From positions 1-64,000 of IMG/VR virus record IMGVR_UViG_3300024265_000041: a stretch of 64,000 bases of DNA; one strand, given 5' to 3'. Position numbers and translations under genes: made by a program. Source of the stretch: a virus. Shown piece after piece: positions 34,613-42,711 of this stretch (its first letter is position 1; each line of letters begins with the position of its first letter). A model generated the notes under the pieces. That model had not been told where the DNA came from, made no database searches, and saw nothing but the letters and a program-made list of their open reading frames with translations.

Positions 34613-35067
34613 TGTTATTAATACTAAAAAGAGACCCATCAACAGAAACTGAAACCCAAGGGTCCCTTAGTGTTGGTGGTGAAATGTTCGATACCATAGA
34701 GCCTCCCTGGGGTGACAATAAGCCATTTAAGTCATGCTTGCCTGCTGGTAATTACTTGTTGGTACCTCATACAGGTGGAAGGTATAAAAACACTTACTGT
34801 ATGGTTAACGAAAAACTTGGGGTATATCACCTACCAGAAGAAAGAGTTCATAACACTGATCGCTATGCCTGTGTATTTCATGCCGCTAATTGGGCCAGTC
34901 AATTAGAAGGTTGTGTTGCTTTGGGCCTAGGTAAATCAACTGCGTATGACAAGAGAACTTCTATGATTTTACCTATGGTTATTAGGTCTAGGGACGCGGT
35001 TAGGAGGTTTAAAATACTAATGCACAATAACCCTGGTCCTCATTCACTAAGAATTATTGACGGTTAG
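34612..35067 (+). CDS. DUF5675-family protein, candidate lysis enzyme
   Basis: 151 aa; ATG 34612 overlaps the previous stop and has CAGGAG upstream. The profile SCLPAGNYLLVPHTGGRYKN followed by H90-AANWASQLEG-C101-VALG matches the DUF5675 pattern. Its His ... Gly-Cys spacing recalls the active site of L,D-transpeptidase-type enzymes. It lies immediately upstream of the holin-like and spanin genes, where an endolysin would be expected. No classical endolysin is visible in this window, so it is the best candidate, but enzymatic activity of the family is not established to my knowledge. Confidence 0.7.
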   Translation: MLLILKRDPSTETETQGSLSVGGEMFDTIEPPWGDNKPFKSCLPAGNYLLVPHTGGRYKNTYCMVNEKLGVYHLPEERVHNTDRYACVFHAANWASQLEGCVALGLGKSTAYDKRTSMILPMVIRSRDAVRRFKILMHNNPGPHSLRIIDG

Positions 35068-35069
35068 TA

Positions 35070-35393
35070 ATGGAACCTAAATCAGAAGAGAAGGCAGAGG
35101 TTAGGACTTCTGCCGAAATTCAGGACGTTCGTTGGAGGAACCGCCGTCGAATGGCATGGAAAGCATTTAACTTAGCTTCTTTCTTAAGTGTATTTACCAT
35201 TGTTGGAATTTCTTTACTAGTAATTTTTGGCACCCCTGAAAAAATAGAATCCGCCTCAAATAGTTGGGCAGCACTTGGGATAGTGTTTGGTGGTTTGTGG
35301 GGGGTGGTCATGGCTTATATTGGGTCAGCTGCATACTCTGATACCAGAGTAAGCGGAACTCCTAAATCAAAAGGGAAAGAGGAAATTTACTAA
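35070..35393 (+). CDS. Holin-like two-segment membrane protein
   Basis: 107 aa; ATG 35070 with a weak ribosome site. Two hydrophobic helices (about residues 33-53, FNLASFLSVFTIVGISLLVI, and 66-87, WAALGIVFGGLWGVVMAYIG) are separated by a short loop. The N- and C-termini are charged. It lies between the lysis-enzyme candidate and the spanins, and its size and topology fit a class II holin. It could alternatively be an antiholin or accessory membrane protein. Its stop overlaps the Rz start. Confidence 0.65.
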   Translation: MEPKSEEKAEVRTSAEIQDVRWRNRRRMAWKAFNLASFLSVFTIVGISLLVIFGTPEKIESASNSWAALGIVFGGLWGVVMAYIGSAAYSDTRVSGTPKSKGKEEIY

Positions 35394-35854
35394 TGTTTAA
35401 TCTTGGAATTCTAGGTCTTAATAAATTTGCTATAGGGGGGGTTGTCCTTCTAGGTTTGTATGCAGGTTGGCAGAAAATTAAAGTGGTAGGGTTAGAAAAA
35501 GATTTAATTGTAATAACTCAGTCAAGAGATTCATGGAAAGCTTCTGATGCAAAACTCAGAGTAAAAGTAACTCAGGTTGAAGCCTCAGCTAAGAAAGCTA
35601 ATGACTTAAACAATGAGTATTTAAAAACAGTTAGGTTATCTCAACATAACTATCTTGAACTACAACAGGAGCTGAAAAATGTCACACAAAAATCTGAGGA
35701 AATATCTCGCATATTCGCGGAGCATGATTTTGAGTTTTTGCTCATGTCTAAGCCTTCTCTTATGCAGCGTAGGATTCGTAATGGTACTAAGCGGCTGTTC
35801 GAGTCTTTTAAGGCAGAAGGAGACCCCACCGGCACCTCCTCCGGTAATAATTGA
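35393..35854 (+). CDS. Rz: Inner-membrane spanin (Rz-like)
   Basis: 153 aa; ATG 35393 with GAGGAAA upstream. One N-terminal transmembrane helix (about residues 10-26) is followed by a long periplasmic coiled coil (residues 30-105) and a Ser/Gly-rich tail. This is the i-spanin design. It should span the periplasm with the lipoprotein partner encoded in the same DNA at 35679-36113 and fuse the two membranes at lysis. Its gene carries the partner's start in another frame. Confidence 0.88.
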   Translation: MFNLGILGLNKFAIGGVVLLGLYAGWQKIKVVGLEKDLIVITQSRDSWKASDAKLRVKVTQVEASAKKANDLNNEYLKTVRLSQHNYLELQQELKNVTQKSEEISRIFAEHDFEFLLMSKPSLMQRRIRNGTKRLFESFKAEGDPTGTSSGNN

Positions 35855-36113
35855 TCAGAAAGAACTGGTTAGTATTGAGTGTGTACTCCCAGCTGCAGCA
35901 GAAGGGATTAATCCTTATATCACTGATCCTACAGTTATAGAGACTAAGGACGGAAAGGTTTGGGTAGCGTGGACCCCAAAGAATTACGAGTTGCTTTCTA
36001 AAAACTTATCTCAGATAGAGGACGGGTGGGATGCTAGGAACAAGACTATAAAGTACCTTAAGGGATGTATTCTGAGGTCAAGGGAGAAGTTAATGAGTGA
36101 CCCAGATACATAG
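35679..36113 (+). CDS. Rz1: Outer-membrane spanin lipoprotein (Rz1-like), embedded start
   Basis: 144 aa; ATG 35679 with AGGAG 7 nt upstream, lying inside Rz in a different frame and extending 259 nt beyond it. The signal peptide has a basic start (KNLRKYLAYSR), a hydrophobic core and a lipobox LSGC, with the lipidated cysteine at residue 40. A proline-rich segment (TPPAPPPV) follows, as in Rz1. The mature part is longer than usual (over 100 residues), with two more cysteines. It proves a host with an outer membrane. Confidence 0.9.
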   Translation: MSHKNLRKYLAYSRSMILSFCSCLSLLLCSVGFVMVLSGCSSLLRQKETPPAPPPVIIDQKELVSIECVLPAAAEGINPYITDPTVIETKDGKVWVAWTPKNYELLSKNLSQIEDGWDARNKTIKYLKGCILRSREKLMSDPDT

Positions 36114-36146
36114 ACCTTGATAGCATAAGTATGAATTAGTTTTATA

Positions 36147-36176
36147 TTGTGGTATTTTTAATGAGATTAGTATAAA
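36147..36176 (+). promoter_or_regulatory. Candidate promoter after the lysis genes
   Basis: TTGTGG (36147-36152) and TATAAA (36171-36176) with 18-bp spacing, in an 89-bp AT-rich spacer before the gene at 36203. The -10 is good, the -35 weak. Confidence 0.3.
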
Positions 36177-36202
36177 GACTCAAACCGTTTAGGAGAAACA
36201 AA

Positions 36203-36673
36203 ATGACAGATCAAGTTTTCAATATAGCAAAGGGCCGCGTAGCTGAACTTCATAACAAAGTACAAACTAATGAAGTAGCAGCCTCGCAATTGGTAATTAT
36301 CGCAATCGTATCGACTGACACAGATGATTTAATCAGGGATGTCGATGACATAGCAGCGTTACTTGTTTTAGGTAATACTGCTGAAGCTACTAATGGCGGG
36401 TACGCAAGGATCGATTTAGACGATACAGATTTAGATGCGATAGACAATGATGATACTAACAACCGTATGGACGTAAATATCACGGTTGACCCTGTATTCA
36501 GTTCTATTACTGGTGGCGATAACTGGACCCATTTAGTCATTGCTTATGACACTACAGGGTCTGACACTGATGCGAATCTTCTTCCACTGACTATTCATGA
36601 CTTTGTAGTTACTCCGAACGGAGGCGATATTACAGCACAAATCGCTGCAGACGGTTACTTCAGAGCTTCATAA
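36203..36673 (+). CDS. Paralogue A of a three-gene family, 156 aa
   Basis: ATG 36203 with TTAGGAG upstream. The opening (FNIAKGRVAELHNKV) and ending (VVTPNGGDITAQI) recur in the genes at 36748 and 37277. Conserved internal marks are VDDIAALL, NTAEATNGGYAR, PVFSSI..GDNWTHLVIAYD and a Ser/Asp-rich turn. It is beta-rich with no signal peptide. Location after lysis and before the repeat protein suggests a virion surface or fibre accessory protein. Function unknown. Confidence 0.8.
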   Translation: MTDQVFNIAKGRVAELHNKVQTNEVAASQLVIIAIVSTDTDDLIRDVDDIAALLVLGNTAEATNGGYARIDLDDTDLDAIDNDDTNNRMDVNITVDPVFSSITGGDNWTHLVIAYDTTGSDTDANLLPLTIHDFVVTPNGGDITAQIAADGYFRAS

Positions 36674-36696
36674 ATTGATCTATATTTCTAACAAAC

Positions 36697-36727
36697 ATGT
36701 GGGTTTTTATAGGCCCACATAATTTTC
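36697..36727 (+). terminator. Intrinsic terminator-like hairpin
   Basis: ATGTGGG (36697-36703) pairs with CCCACAT (36714-36720), followed by AATTTTC. It lies between the first two paralogues and could grade their expression. Confidence 0.55.
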
Positions 36728-36747
36728 TGGTGGAGGGGCACAAAATA

Positions 36748-37242
36748 ATGGCTAATGATGTTACATTTAATGTAGCTAGAGGCCGAGTAGTGGGGCTGCA
36801 TGAGAGGGTTAGGGCACAAGACCCCACAGGGTCTGTGTTGACAATTATTGCAATTCAATCTACTGAACTCACTGGCACAATTAAGGATGTTGAAACTATA
36901 GCTGAATTACTTGCCTTATCTGGCGTGGATGAGGCAAATAACTCTGGGTATTCTAGGCTAGTTTACACGGATACTACTCTTGCTTCGTTCCCTGTAGTGA
37001 TTGATGATACGTTGGATTTAGTCGAGCTTCCTTTACCTGATCCAGTATTTACTTCAGTTTCAGCCGGTGATGGCCCTGGGGACCTCTGGACTGATATAGT
37101 TATTGCTTATGACAAAACAGGATCTGAAACTGACGCTAATCTTATCCCAATGGTTATATTGACTATCATAAATGGCGTTACCCCGAACGGAGGGGATATT
37201 ACAGTCCAAGCTTCTGGTGGTAACTACTATTTGAACTCGTAG
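36748..37242 (+). CDS. Paralogue B, 164 aa
   Basis: ATG 36748 (GGAGGGG about 10 nt upstream) is preferred over an upstream in-frame ATG at 36697 that lies in a terminator hairpin. The same layout as paralogue A is present: VTFNVARGRVVGLHERVRAQ at the start, SGVDEANNSGYSRLVY in the middle, PDPVFTSVSAGDG..DLWTDIVIAYDKTGS, and GVTPNGGDITVQ at the end. It has an insertion of about 8 residues compared with A and C. It is one of a clear tandem triplication. Confidence 0.85.
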   Translation: MANDVTFNVARGRVVGLHERVRAQDPTGSVLTIIAIQSTELTGTIKDVETIAELLALSGVDEANNSGYSRLVYTDTTLASFPVVIDDTLDLVELPLPDPVFTSVSAGDGPGDLWTDIVIAYDKTGSETDANLIPMVILTIINGVTPNGGDITVQASGGNYYLNS

Positions 37243-37250
37243 GAGGAGTT

Positions 37251-37280
37251 ATGACGGAATTAAGGGGGGCAACTGGGTGA
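37251..37280 (+). CDS. Nine-codon leader ORF (MTELRGATG)
   Basis: ATG 37251 directly behind a strong GGAGGAG, ending at TGA 37278-37280, which overlaps the GTG start of the next gene (37277). This is the layout of a translational-coupling leader peptide rather than a protein gene. Confidence 0.4.
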   Translation: MTELRGATG

Positions 37281-37747
37281 GTGACATATTGTTTAACATA
37301 ACTAGAGGACAAAAGTCTGAATTACATTTAAGGGTAAATGCCAACGACCCTACCAATGCTGTCCTAGTTATTGTTGCTGTAGTATCTACTGACACTCAAG
37401 CTGTACTTGAGGACGTTGATGACCTAACAGAGTTATTAGCTTTATCCAATACTGCTGAAGCAACTAATTCTGGGTATTCAAGGCTAATTTTAACTGACAC
37501 AGATCTAGAAGATATCAGAGTTAACCATACCACTAATACTATGGAGTTAGACCTTACAAATGACCCAGTATTTAGCTCAGTATCAGATGGGGATAACTGG
37601 ACTCATTTAGTTTTTTGTTATGATAGTGACTCCACTAGTGGGTCGGATTCTAATATTATACCAATGACTATGCACGATTTTGTTGTTACCCCAAATGGTG
37701 GGGACATAACGGTTGGGATAGACCCAGTCGGGTATTGTAGGTCATAA
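37277..37747 (+). CDS. Paralogue C, 156 aa
   Basis: GTG 37277 with AAGGGGGG upstream and overlapping the stop of a nine-codon leader. It is closest in layout to paralogue A (FNITRGQKSELHLRVNANDP, VDDLTELLALSNTAEATNSGYSRL, PVFSSVSDGDNWTHLVFCYD, HDFVVTPNGGDITV). It is beta-rich, with no membrane segment. Divergence from A and B shows the duplication is not very recent. Confidence 0.85.
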   Translation: MSDILFNITRGQKSELHLRVNANDPTNAVLVIVAVVSTDTQAVLEDVDDLTELLALSNTAEATNSGYSRLILTDTDLEDIRVNHTTNTMELDLTNDPVFSSVSDGDNWTHLVFCYDSDSTSGSDSNIIPMTMHDFVVTPNGGDITVGIDPVGYCRS

Positions 37748-37760
37748 AGGGTAATATTTA

Positions 37761-40556
37761 ATGGCTACTGCAATAACCTATATAAAGTCAGTTACACAAT
37801 CAGGAAGTGATTCTGATGTTTCTACCCTGAACATTAACGTGCCTGCAGGAAGTGGCGCTTGTTTGGTAGTTTCTATAGCGGCAAAAGACACTAACATAAC
37901 TGTCAATAGCGTGGTATTCAACGGAAGCGAAACCTTTGATGAAGTAGGAGTTTCTAGAAACGGTAACGCTAGTTCTTTTTTATATATATTGAAATCCCCC
38001 TCAATAGATCTAACCGCAGATGTAGTTATTACAATGAGCGATTCCTCAAGACTAGTGACTGGGGTTTCTCTCTATAATGGCGTTGACCCAAATAGCCCAT
38101 TCAACGTAAGTTTTAACGCCCAATCTAACGGCACTGACAACAACCCAAGCCTACAAGTTACCCCTGACGACGGTAATTGGTATGTCGATAGTTTGTGTCA
38201 AGTTTCAGCAGGGCCAGACACTATAGACACCCATTCTCCAGGCACCTTAGTAACCAATCAAGCAGCCATAGGTGGAGGTACAGACACTAGGGTAGGATCC
38301 ATGTACTTTGCTTGTGACGGTACTCAAGTTAGCGCTAGTTACGGTATGTCTGGGTCTGATAACTGGGCTCTCCAAGCTACTGCTTTACGGGTACCTCAGG
38401 TAGCTAACCAAACAGTTTCAACTAACTCAGCATTTGATGCCGATACTATAGAATCTCTTACTCAGAGTTCTAACATAAATATAGCTGTTGCCCAAGTTTT
38501 TGAGACTAATCTTGCACAGCCGATTACTCTAGACAATGGGGCTCAAGGGGTCAATGTATTCCAGGTCACAGAAACTAATTTATCTCAAACCATTACTCCC
38601 TCAACTGGTAACGTAAACATAACTGTTTCTCAGTCCACTGAAAGTGATGCTTCCCAATCTGTAACAGCATTTTCTTCTATACCTATAACGGTAACTCAGG
38701 TCACAGAATCTAATTTAGCTCAGGTGATAACTCCGGTTGTTGGGAATACAAACATTACAGTGTCCCAGATATCAGAAACAGATTTATCTAGAACTCTTAC
38801 TATTTCAGCTGGGAACGTGAATGTGTCTTTGGCTCAATCTGTTGAGACTGACACTTCACAAATAGTAATCCCAGTCCAATCAACTAATGTTTCTGTTCTA
38901 CAGGTTACTGAAACAGATTTATCTCAAATCATTACTCCATTAGCTGGCAATGTTGATGTAACTTTAAACCAAAATTCTGAAACAGATTTATCTCAAACAC
39001 TCACCCCATTAGCTGGCAATGTTGATGTAACTTTAAATCAGATTTCTGAAACAGATTTATCTCAGGTTATTATTCCTATTCAATCAACTGTTGTTGCTGT
39101 TAGTCAAAGTTCTGAAACAAATTCATCTCAAATCATTACTCCATTAGCTGGAAATGTTGATGTAACTTTAAACCAGATTTCTGAAACAGATTTATCTCAA
39201 ACCCTCACCCCACTAGCTGGTAATGTTGATGTAACTTTAAACCAGATTTCTGAAACAGATTTATCTCAAACCCTCACCCCATTAACTGGTAATGTTGATG
39301 TAACTTTAAATCAGAATTTTGAGACAGATTTATCTCAGGTTATTATTCCTATTCAATCAATTGTTGTTGCGGTTAGTCAAAGTTCTGAAACAGATTTATC
39401 TCAAACCCTCACCCCACTAGCTGGTAATGTTGATGTAACTTTAAACCAGATTTCTGAAACAGATTTATCTCAACCCCTCACCCCTACTAGTAACATTAAT
39501 ATTTCTGTTGGTCAGGTTTTAGAAATAGATTTATCTCAGGATATTATCCCACTTGCTGGTAGCGTTGGTGTCACTTTAAGTCAGATTTCTGAAACTGATT
39601 TATCTCAAATCATTACTCCATTAGCTGGTAATGTTGATGTAACTTTAACCCAGAATTTTGAAACAGATTTATCTCAGATTATTACCCCTACTCAATCAAC
39701 TGTTGTTGCTGTTATCCAGGTTTCTGAAACTGACTTATCTCAGGTTATTAACCCATTTGAAGGTAATGTTGATGTTACTTTAAATCAGATTTCTGAAACA
39801 GATTTATCTCAAACTTTCACCTCCACTAGTAGCATTAATATTTCTGTTGGTCAGGGTTTAGAGACAGATTTATCTCAAACCTTCACCCCACTAGCTGGGA
39901 ATGTTGATGTAATTTTAAATCAGGTGTCTGAAACAGATTTATCTCAACCCCTCACCCTACTTGCTGGTAATATTGATATAGGTTTAAATCAGGTGTCTGA
40001 AACAGATACGTCACAGATTATTAACCCAACCCAATCATCTTTTGTTCCCCTTAATCAAATTACTGAAACAGATTTATCTCACGTTATTAACCCACTAGCT
40101 GGGAATGTTGATGTAATTTTAAATCAGGTGTCTGAAACAGATACGTCACAGATTGTTACCCAGGTAAATAACATTGACCTTTCTGTTGGGCAGGTCTCAG
40201 AATCAAATTCATCTCAAATAATTACACCATCTGCTGGCAATGTCGATATCTCTGTAACTCAGGTTGTCGAGGTTGACACTTCTAAGGCTATAGGAGTTTC
40301 AGCAGATGGGGTTATATCTGCTAATCAGGTTTTCGAGACAGATTTAGCCCAGCCAATAACAGTGGTGGTAGGTGGAATTAACATAAATGTTAACTTAGTC
40401 AATGAGATCGATTTGTCACAAGTAGTAACAGTTATACCTAGCAATATCCTTGCTGTAGGTCAGGCTTTAGAAGTAGAACTAGCTCAACCTATATCTCCTC
40501 TTATTTCAAGCTCTAGTCTGTTATATTATCAGACTATAATTAGATTAATGAGATAA
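37761..40556 (+). CDS. Large surface-type protein with about thirty 23-residue repeats
   Basis: 931 aa; ATG 37761. Residues 1-215 form a beta-sandwich-like domain with IVVSIAAKDTNITVNSVVFN-style strands. Residues about 240-915 are about 30 tandem repeats of 23 residues with a consensus near ISETDLSQTLTPLAGNVDV. The final 15 residues are hydrophobic. The central repeats are almost identical in DNA, a sign of recent copy-number change. Proteins with ETD(L/T)-type repeats occur in other phages without known role. A long repetitive rod on the particle or an exported adhesin are options. Confidence 0.85.
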   Translation: MATAITYIKSVTQSGSDSDVSTLNINVPAGSGACLVVSIAAKDTNITVNSVVFNGSETFDEVGVSRNGNASSFLYILKSPSIDLTADVVITMSDSSRLVTGVSLYNGVDPNSPFNVSFNAQSNGTDNNPSLQVTPDDGNWYVDSLCQVSAGPDTIDTHSPGTLVTNQAAIGGGTDTRVGSMYFACDGTQVSASYGMSGSDNWALQATALRVPQVANQTVSTNSAFDADTIESLTQSSNINIAVAQVFETNLAQPITLDNGAQGVNVFQVTETNLSQTITPSTGNVNITVSQSTESDASQSVTAFSSIPITVTQVTESNLAQVITPVVGNTNITVSQISETDLSRTLTISAGNVNVSLAQSVETDTSQIVIPVQSTNVSVLQVTETDLSQIITPLAGNVDVTLNQNSETDLSQTLTPLAGNVDVTLNQISETDLSQVIIPIQSTVVAVSQSSETNSSQIITPLAGNVDVTLNQISETDLSQTLTPLAGNVDVTLNQISETDLSQTLTPLTGNVDVTLNQNFETDLSQVIIPIQSIVVAVSQSSETDLSQTLTPLAGNVDVTLNQISETDLSQPLTPTSNINISVGQVLEIDLSQDIIPLAGSVGVTLSQISETDLSQIITPLAGNVDVTLTQNFETDLSQIITPTQSTVVAVIQVSETDLSQVINPFEGNVDVTLNQISETDLSQTFTSTSSINISVGQGLETDLSQTFTPLAGNVDVILNQVSETDLSQPLTLLAGNIDIGLNQVSETDTSQIINPTQSSFVPLNQITETDLSHVINPLAGNVDVILNQVSETDTSQIVTQVNNIDLSVGQVSESNSSQIITPSAGNVDISVTQVVEVDTSKAIGVSADGVISANQVFETDLAQPITVVVGGININVNLVNEIDLSQVVTVIPSNILAVGQALEVELAQPISPLISSSSLLYYQTIIRLMR
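38494..40494 (+). repeat. Coding tandem repeats of 69 bp
   Basis: About 30 units, each 23 codons. Units between about 38,930 and 39,480 differ at only a few bases, while those at both ends have drifted. This pattern points to expansion from the centre. Confidence 0.85.
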
Positions 40557-40593
40557 GGTTAATATTTAAAAAAACTTAAAAGAGGAGAAAACA

Positions 40594-40914
40594 ATGAGCC
40601 AAAAAATCAAAACAACCATGACTGACGGTAGTGAAGTAACTTCAGATCACAGAGATATTGACCCTGATACCCACCAACAAAAAGGGTATGTGATTTTATC
40701 TCAGGAGGAAAGGGACAAAGGATTTGTCAGGCCTGTTCGTAAGTCTTATGTACACAAACATTGTGGGGCAACAACTATAATAAGTAATTCAATAGCAGAG
40801 ACCTACGCTAGGGATCCTAAATTTTATACAGGAACTTTTTGCTTTCAGTGCAAAACCCATTTTCCTATTGATCAATTTTGGTGGGAAGGAACTAAAGAAA
40901 CATTAGGAACTTAA
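40594..40914 (+). CDS. Conserved phage protein with zinc-binding cysteines
   Basis: 106 aa; ATG 40594 with AAGAGGAG upstream. Motifs: SQEERDKGFVRPVRKSYVHK, HCGATT, AETYARDPKFYTGTFCFQCK and HFPIDQFWW. The cysteines at about 58, 83 and 86 with nearby histidines suggest one zinc site. I recall this as a widespread conserved phage hypothetical with the same FC-x2-C-x2-HFP core. No biochemical role is known to me. No membrane segment is present. Confidence 0.8.
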   Translation: MSQKIKTTMTDGSEVTSDHRDIDPDTHQQKGYVILSQEERDKGFVRPVRKSYVHKHCGATTIISNSIAETYARDPKFYTGTFCFQCKTHFPIDQFWWEGTKETLGT

Positions 40915-40930
40915 TTAATGGAGGTCAGTT

Positions 40931-41344
40931 GTGATAGAACTACTTCAATTACTGCAGGTTATAATAGAGTTGGCAAAATCTTATGGGTATGGCGTAGTCA
41001 CCCTGACAGTTGTGTTAGCTAATTTTTATTTGTTGTTCACCTTAAGGAAGGGGCATAAATCCCTGTTAGAGTCAATTAAGATAGAAACTGAAAATTCTTT
41101 AAAGGCTAACGAAGAATTGTCTTCTGCTATTATTCAATCCATGATTGACATCATTGATGAATCCAGCATAAAAATTACTGAGACAATATTAAATTGTGAA
41201 AAGTACCAAAAGTACAAACAAAAATCACATGCAAAATCTTTAGAAGAAATAATCGACGTTCTTAATGAAATGAACAAAAGTCATTCTGAACTAAGAGGGA
41301 TGTTCGGGGCTTCTTTAATGATAGGTCAAAAGAGGGTTAAATAG
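40931..41344 (+). CDS. Membrane-anchored coiled-coil protein, 137 aa
   Basis: GTG 40931 with GGAGG upstream. One transmembrane helix lies near residues 18-37 (YGVVTLTVVLANFYLLFTLR). The remainder is helical and charged, with heptad-like spacing (IKIETENSLKANEELSSAII). The topology suggests a cytoplasmic or periplasmic rod. It sits in an operon with the 240-aa gene that follows after no gap. Function unknown. Confidence 0.75.
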   Translation: MIELLQLLQVIIELAKSYGYGVVTLTVVLANFYLLFTLRKGHKSLLESIKIETENSLKANEELSSAIIQSMIDIIDESSIKITETILNCEKYQKYKQKSHAKSLEEIIDVLNEMNKSHSELRGMFGASLMIGQKRVK

Positions 41345-42067
41345 ATGTTCGTCCCAAATAATGCTCAGTTCAGAATTCTTTCCAGTTTATGCTTGAGTAA
41401 ATACAAAGAAGCTCAGGCAGCTGCTCTAAATGAGGTCCAATCCAACCTGATGTATAAGTTCCATAATATGACAAAATCTGCATTACTTCTTCAGTATGAT
41501 TTATGGTTCGGGTGGCTGATCCATGTCGACAGATCTTTAGTCAGGAAATCGAAAGACGAACTCTTAAGTAGGGACACATCTAACTCCCTTTTGGTAGCAG
41601 CAGAAACTCTTGAAACTCATAGGTATGAACACATCATAAAACGTGAAAATAAAATATTTTCTAATGATTTTTTGGAAGGTCATTTTGCTGTTAGGAAATT
41701 CTCGTTCGATGCTTTTAGGGTGAACATAAGAAAATCCTCAGGGCAAAAAGTCGGTGATGCTATGTACTCACTCACAAGATCTGTAATGACCATGTTAGAG
41801 AATTCCCTTTATGAACTACAGGAGTTAGATTTCATTTTGTTTGGAGATAAGAGTGAGAAAGCTTTTTTAAGCATCCAGGACTGGGATATGGACCTACTTA
41901 GAACTACAAATAATTGTGTAGTACTGAGAAGAGGTAAGTTATTTTCTGAAGTCTATGGGGTATCTGAGTTTAACCTGAAAAGTTATACATCAGATCAAAC
42001 TCCTAATATTGGATTATTATTAAAAAAACTTGAAGACTTAGAGATATCAGTTATCAACGTAATTTAA
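41345..42067 (+). CDS. Hypothetical protein, 240 aa, last rightward gene
   Basis: ATG 41345 with AGAGGG upstream. The protein is helical and of normal composition (MFVPNNAQFRILSSLCLSKY ... NIGLLLKKLEDLEISVINVI). No signal peptide, zinc or nuclease motif was recognised. It ends exactly where the leftward operon ends (42067/42068) with no terminator between. Its partner upstream is membrane-anchored, so a shared role at the membrane is possible. Confidence 0.8.
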   Translation: MFVPNNAQFRILSSLCLSKYKEAQAAALNEVQSNLMYKFHNMTKSALLLQYDLWFGWLIHVDRSLVRKSKDELLSRDTSNSLLVAAETLETHRYEHIIKRENKIFSNDFLEGHFAVRKFSFDAFRVNIRKSSGQKVGDAMYSLTRSVMTMLENSLYELQELDFILFGDKSEKAFLSIQDWDMDLLRTTNNCVVLRRGKLFSEVYGVSEFNLKSYTSDQTPNIGLLLKKLEDLEISVINVI

Positions 42068-42229
42068 TTAAAGATTCAACCTGTAAGAAATTTCTTTTAA
42101 TGTTTCGTCCTGTCTGACTGACAGAGTTTCTTGCTCTGCTATACTCATAACAAAGTCGTATTCCCATGAAGTGAGGTCTTCAGGGTCATCTAAGAGTTCA
42201 TTGATTACTTCAATCTGATTTTTGTTCAT
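42068..42229 (-). CDS. Small acidic protein, 53 aa
   Basis: ATG 42229 with AAGGAG 6 nt upstream; stop TAA at 42068. The sequence MNKNQIEVINELLDDPEDLT is followed by a helical, acidic remainder. It overlaps the preceding gene by 4 nt (ATGA). It is likely the last gene of the long leftward operon. Function unknown. It abuts the last rightward gene with no spacer. Confidence 0.75.
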   Translation of the reverse strand: MNKNQIEVINELLDDPEDLTSWEYDFVMSIAEQETLSVRQDETLKEISYRLNL

Positions 42230-42405
42230 TTTTGCTCCTTTTTGATAGCTCTTCTACAACGAGAACAGATATTTCCAAAGGCACTAGAAGTCTTACCTTT
42301 AGACATTAATATTTTGTTGCAAAGGCTGTGGTCACCAGGAAATGATCCCTCCCTGTATGCGTGATTAACTTTAGTGGATGGGTGAGGTTGCCAAACTATA
42401 TTCAT
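42226..42405 (-). CDS. Small zinc-ribbon-like protein, 59 aa
   Basis: ATG 42405 with CAGGAG upstream. It contains DHSLC29 and C47SRC50 together with a basic C-terminus (RRAIKKEQK). The H/C and CxxC pairs could bind one zinc ion. Its stop overlaps the following start. Small zinc proteins at the end of phage replication operons are common; their partners are mostly unknown. Confidence 0.75.
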   Translation of the reverse strand: MNIVWQPHPSTKVNHAYREGSFPGDHSLCNKILMSKGKTSSAFGNICSRCRRAIKKEQK

Positions 42406-42417
42406 GATTTCTCCTGG

Positions 42418-42696
42418 TTACCTTTTGTACTGCCATTTGATGGAAGGTTTTAACATGGTGTGCCTTTCGTAAGCGCCCCAGACAGCTCCTCCCATAAACA
42501 TAACTGTATGAGGATTGAACCACCACTTGAATTCTTCTGACATCAAATAGGTAATTATTAGGTCTGGAATTGTTATGCACACGACCATAACCAATAACGA
42601 TTTAATCCTACGTTTAGTGAAAATTTTACGCCAAAAACCTTTTACTTTTATATGCTTTAAGCTCCCCCATCTTAAATCTTTCCAATTTATTTTCAT
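42418..42696 (-). CDS. Membrane protein, 92 aa
   Basis: ATG 42696 with GAGGAAGG upstream. The N-terminal 32 residues are strongly basic. A hydrophobic helix follows at about 33-52 (SLLVMVVCITIPDLIITYLM), and a second at about 62-76. Probably two-pass, with both ends in the cytoplasm. No family was recognised. Confidence 0.75.
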   Translation of the reverse strand: MKINWKDLRWGSLKHIKVKGFWRKIFTKRRIKSLLVMVVCITIPDLIITYLMSEEFKWWFNPHTVMFMGGAVWGAYERHTMLKPSIKWQYKR

Positions 42697-42711
42697 TACT
42701 ACCTTCCTCAG

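Noticed and set aside
38494-40494. CRISPR-like array
   Set aside because: The 69-bp units encode continuous in-frame protein repeats with no constant repeat/unique spacer alternation.
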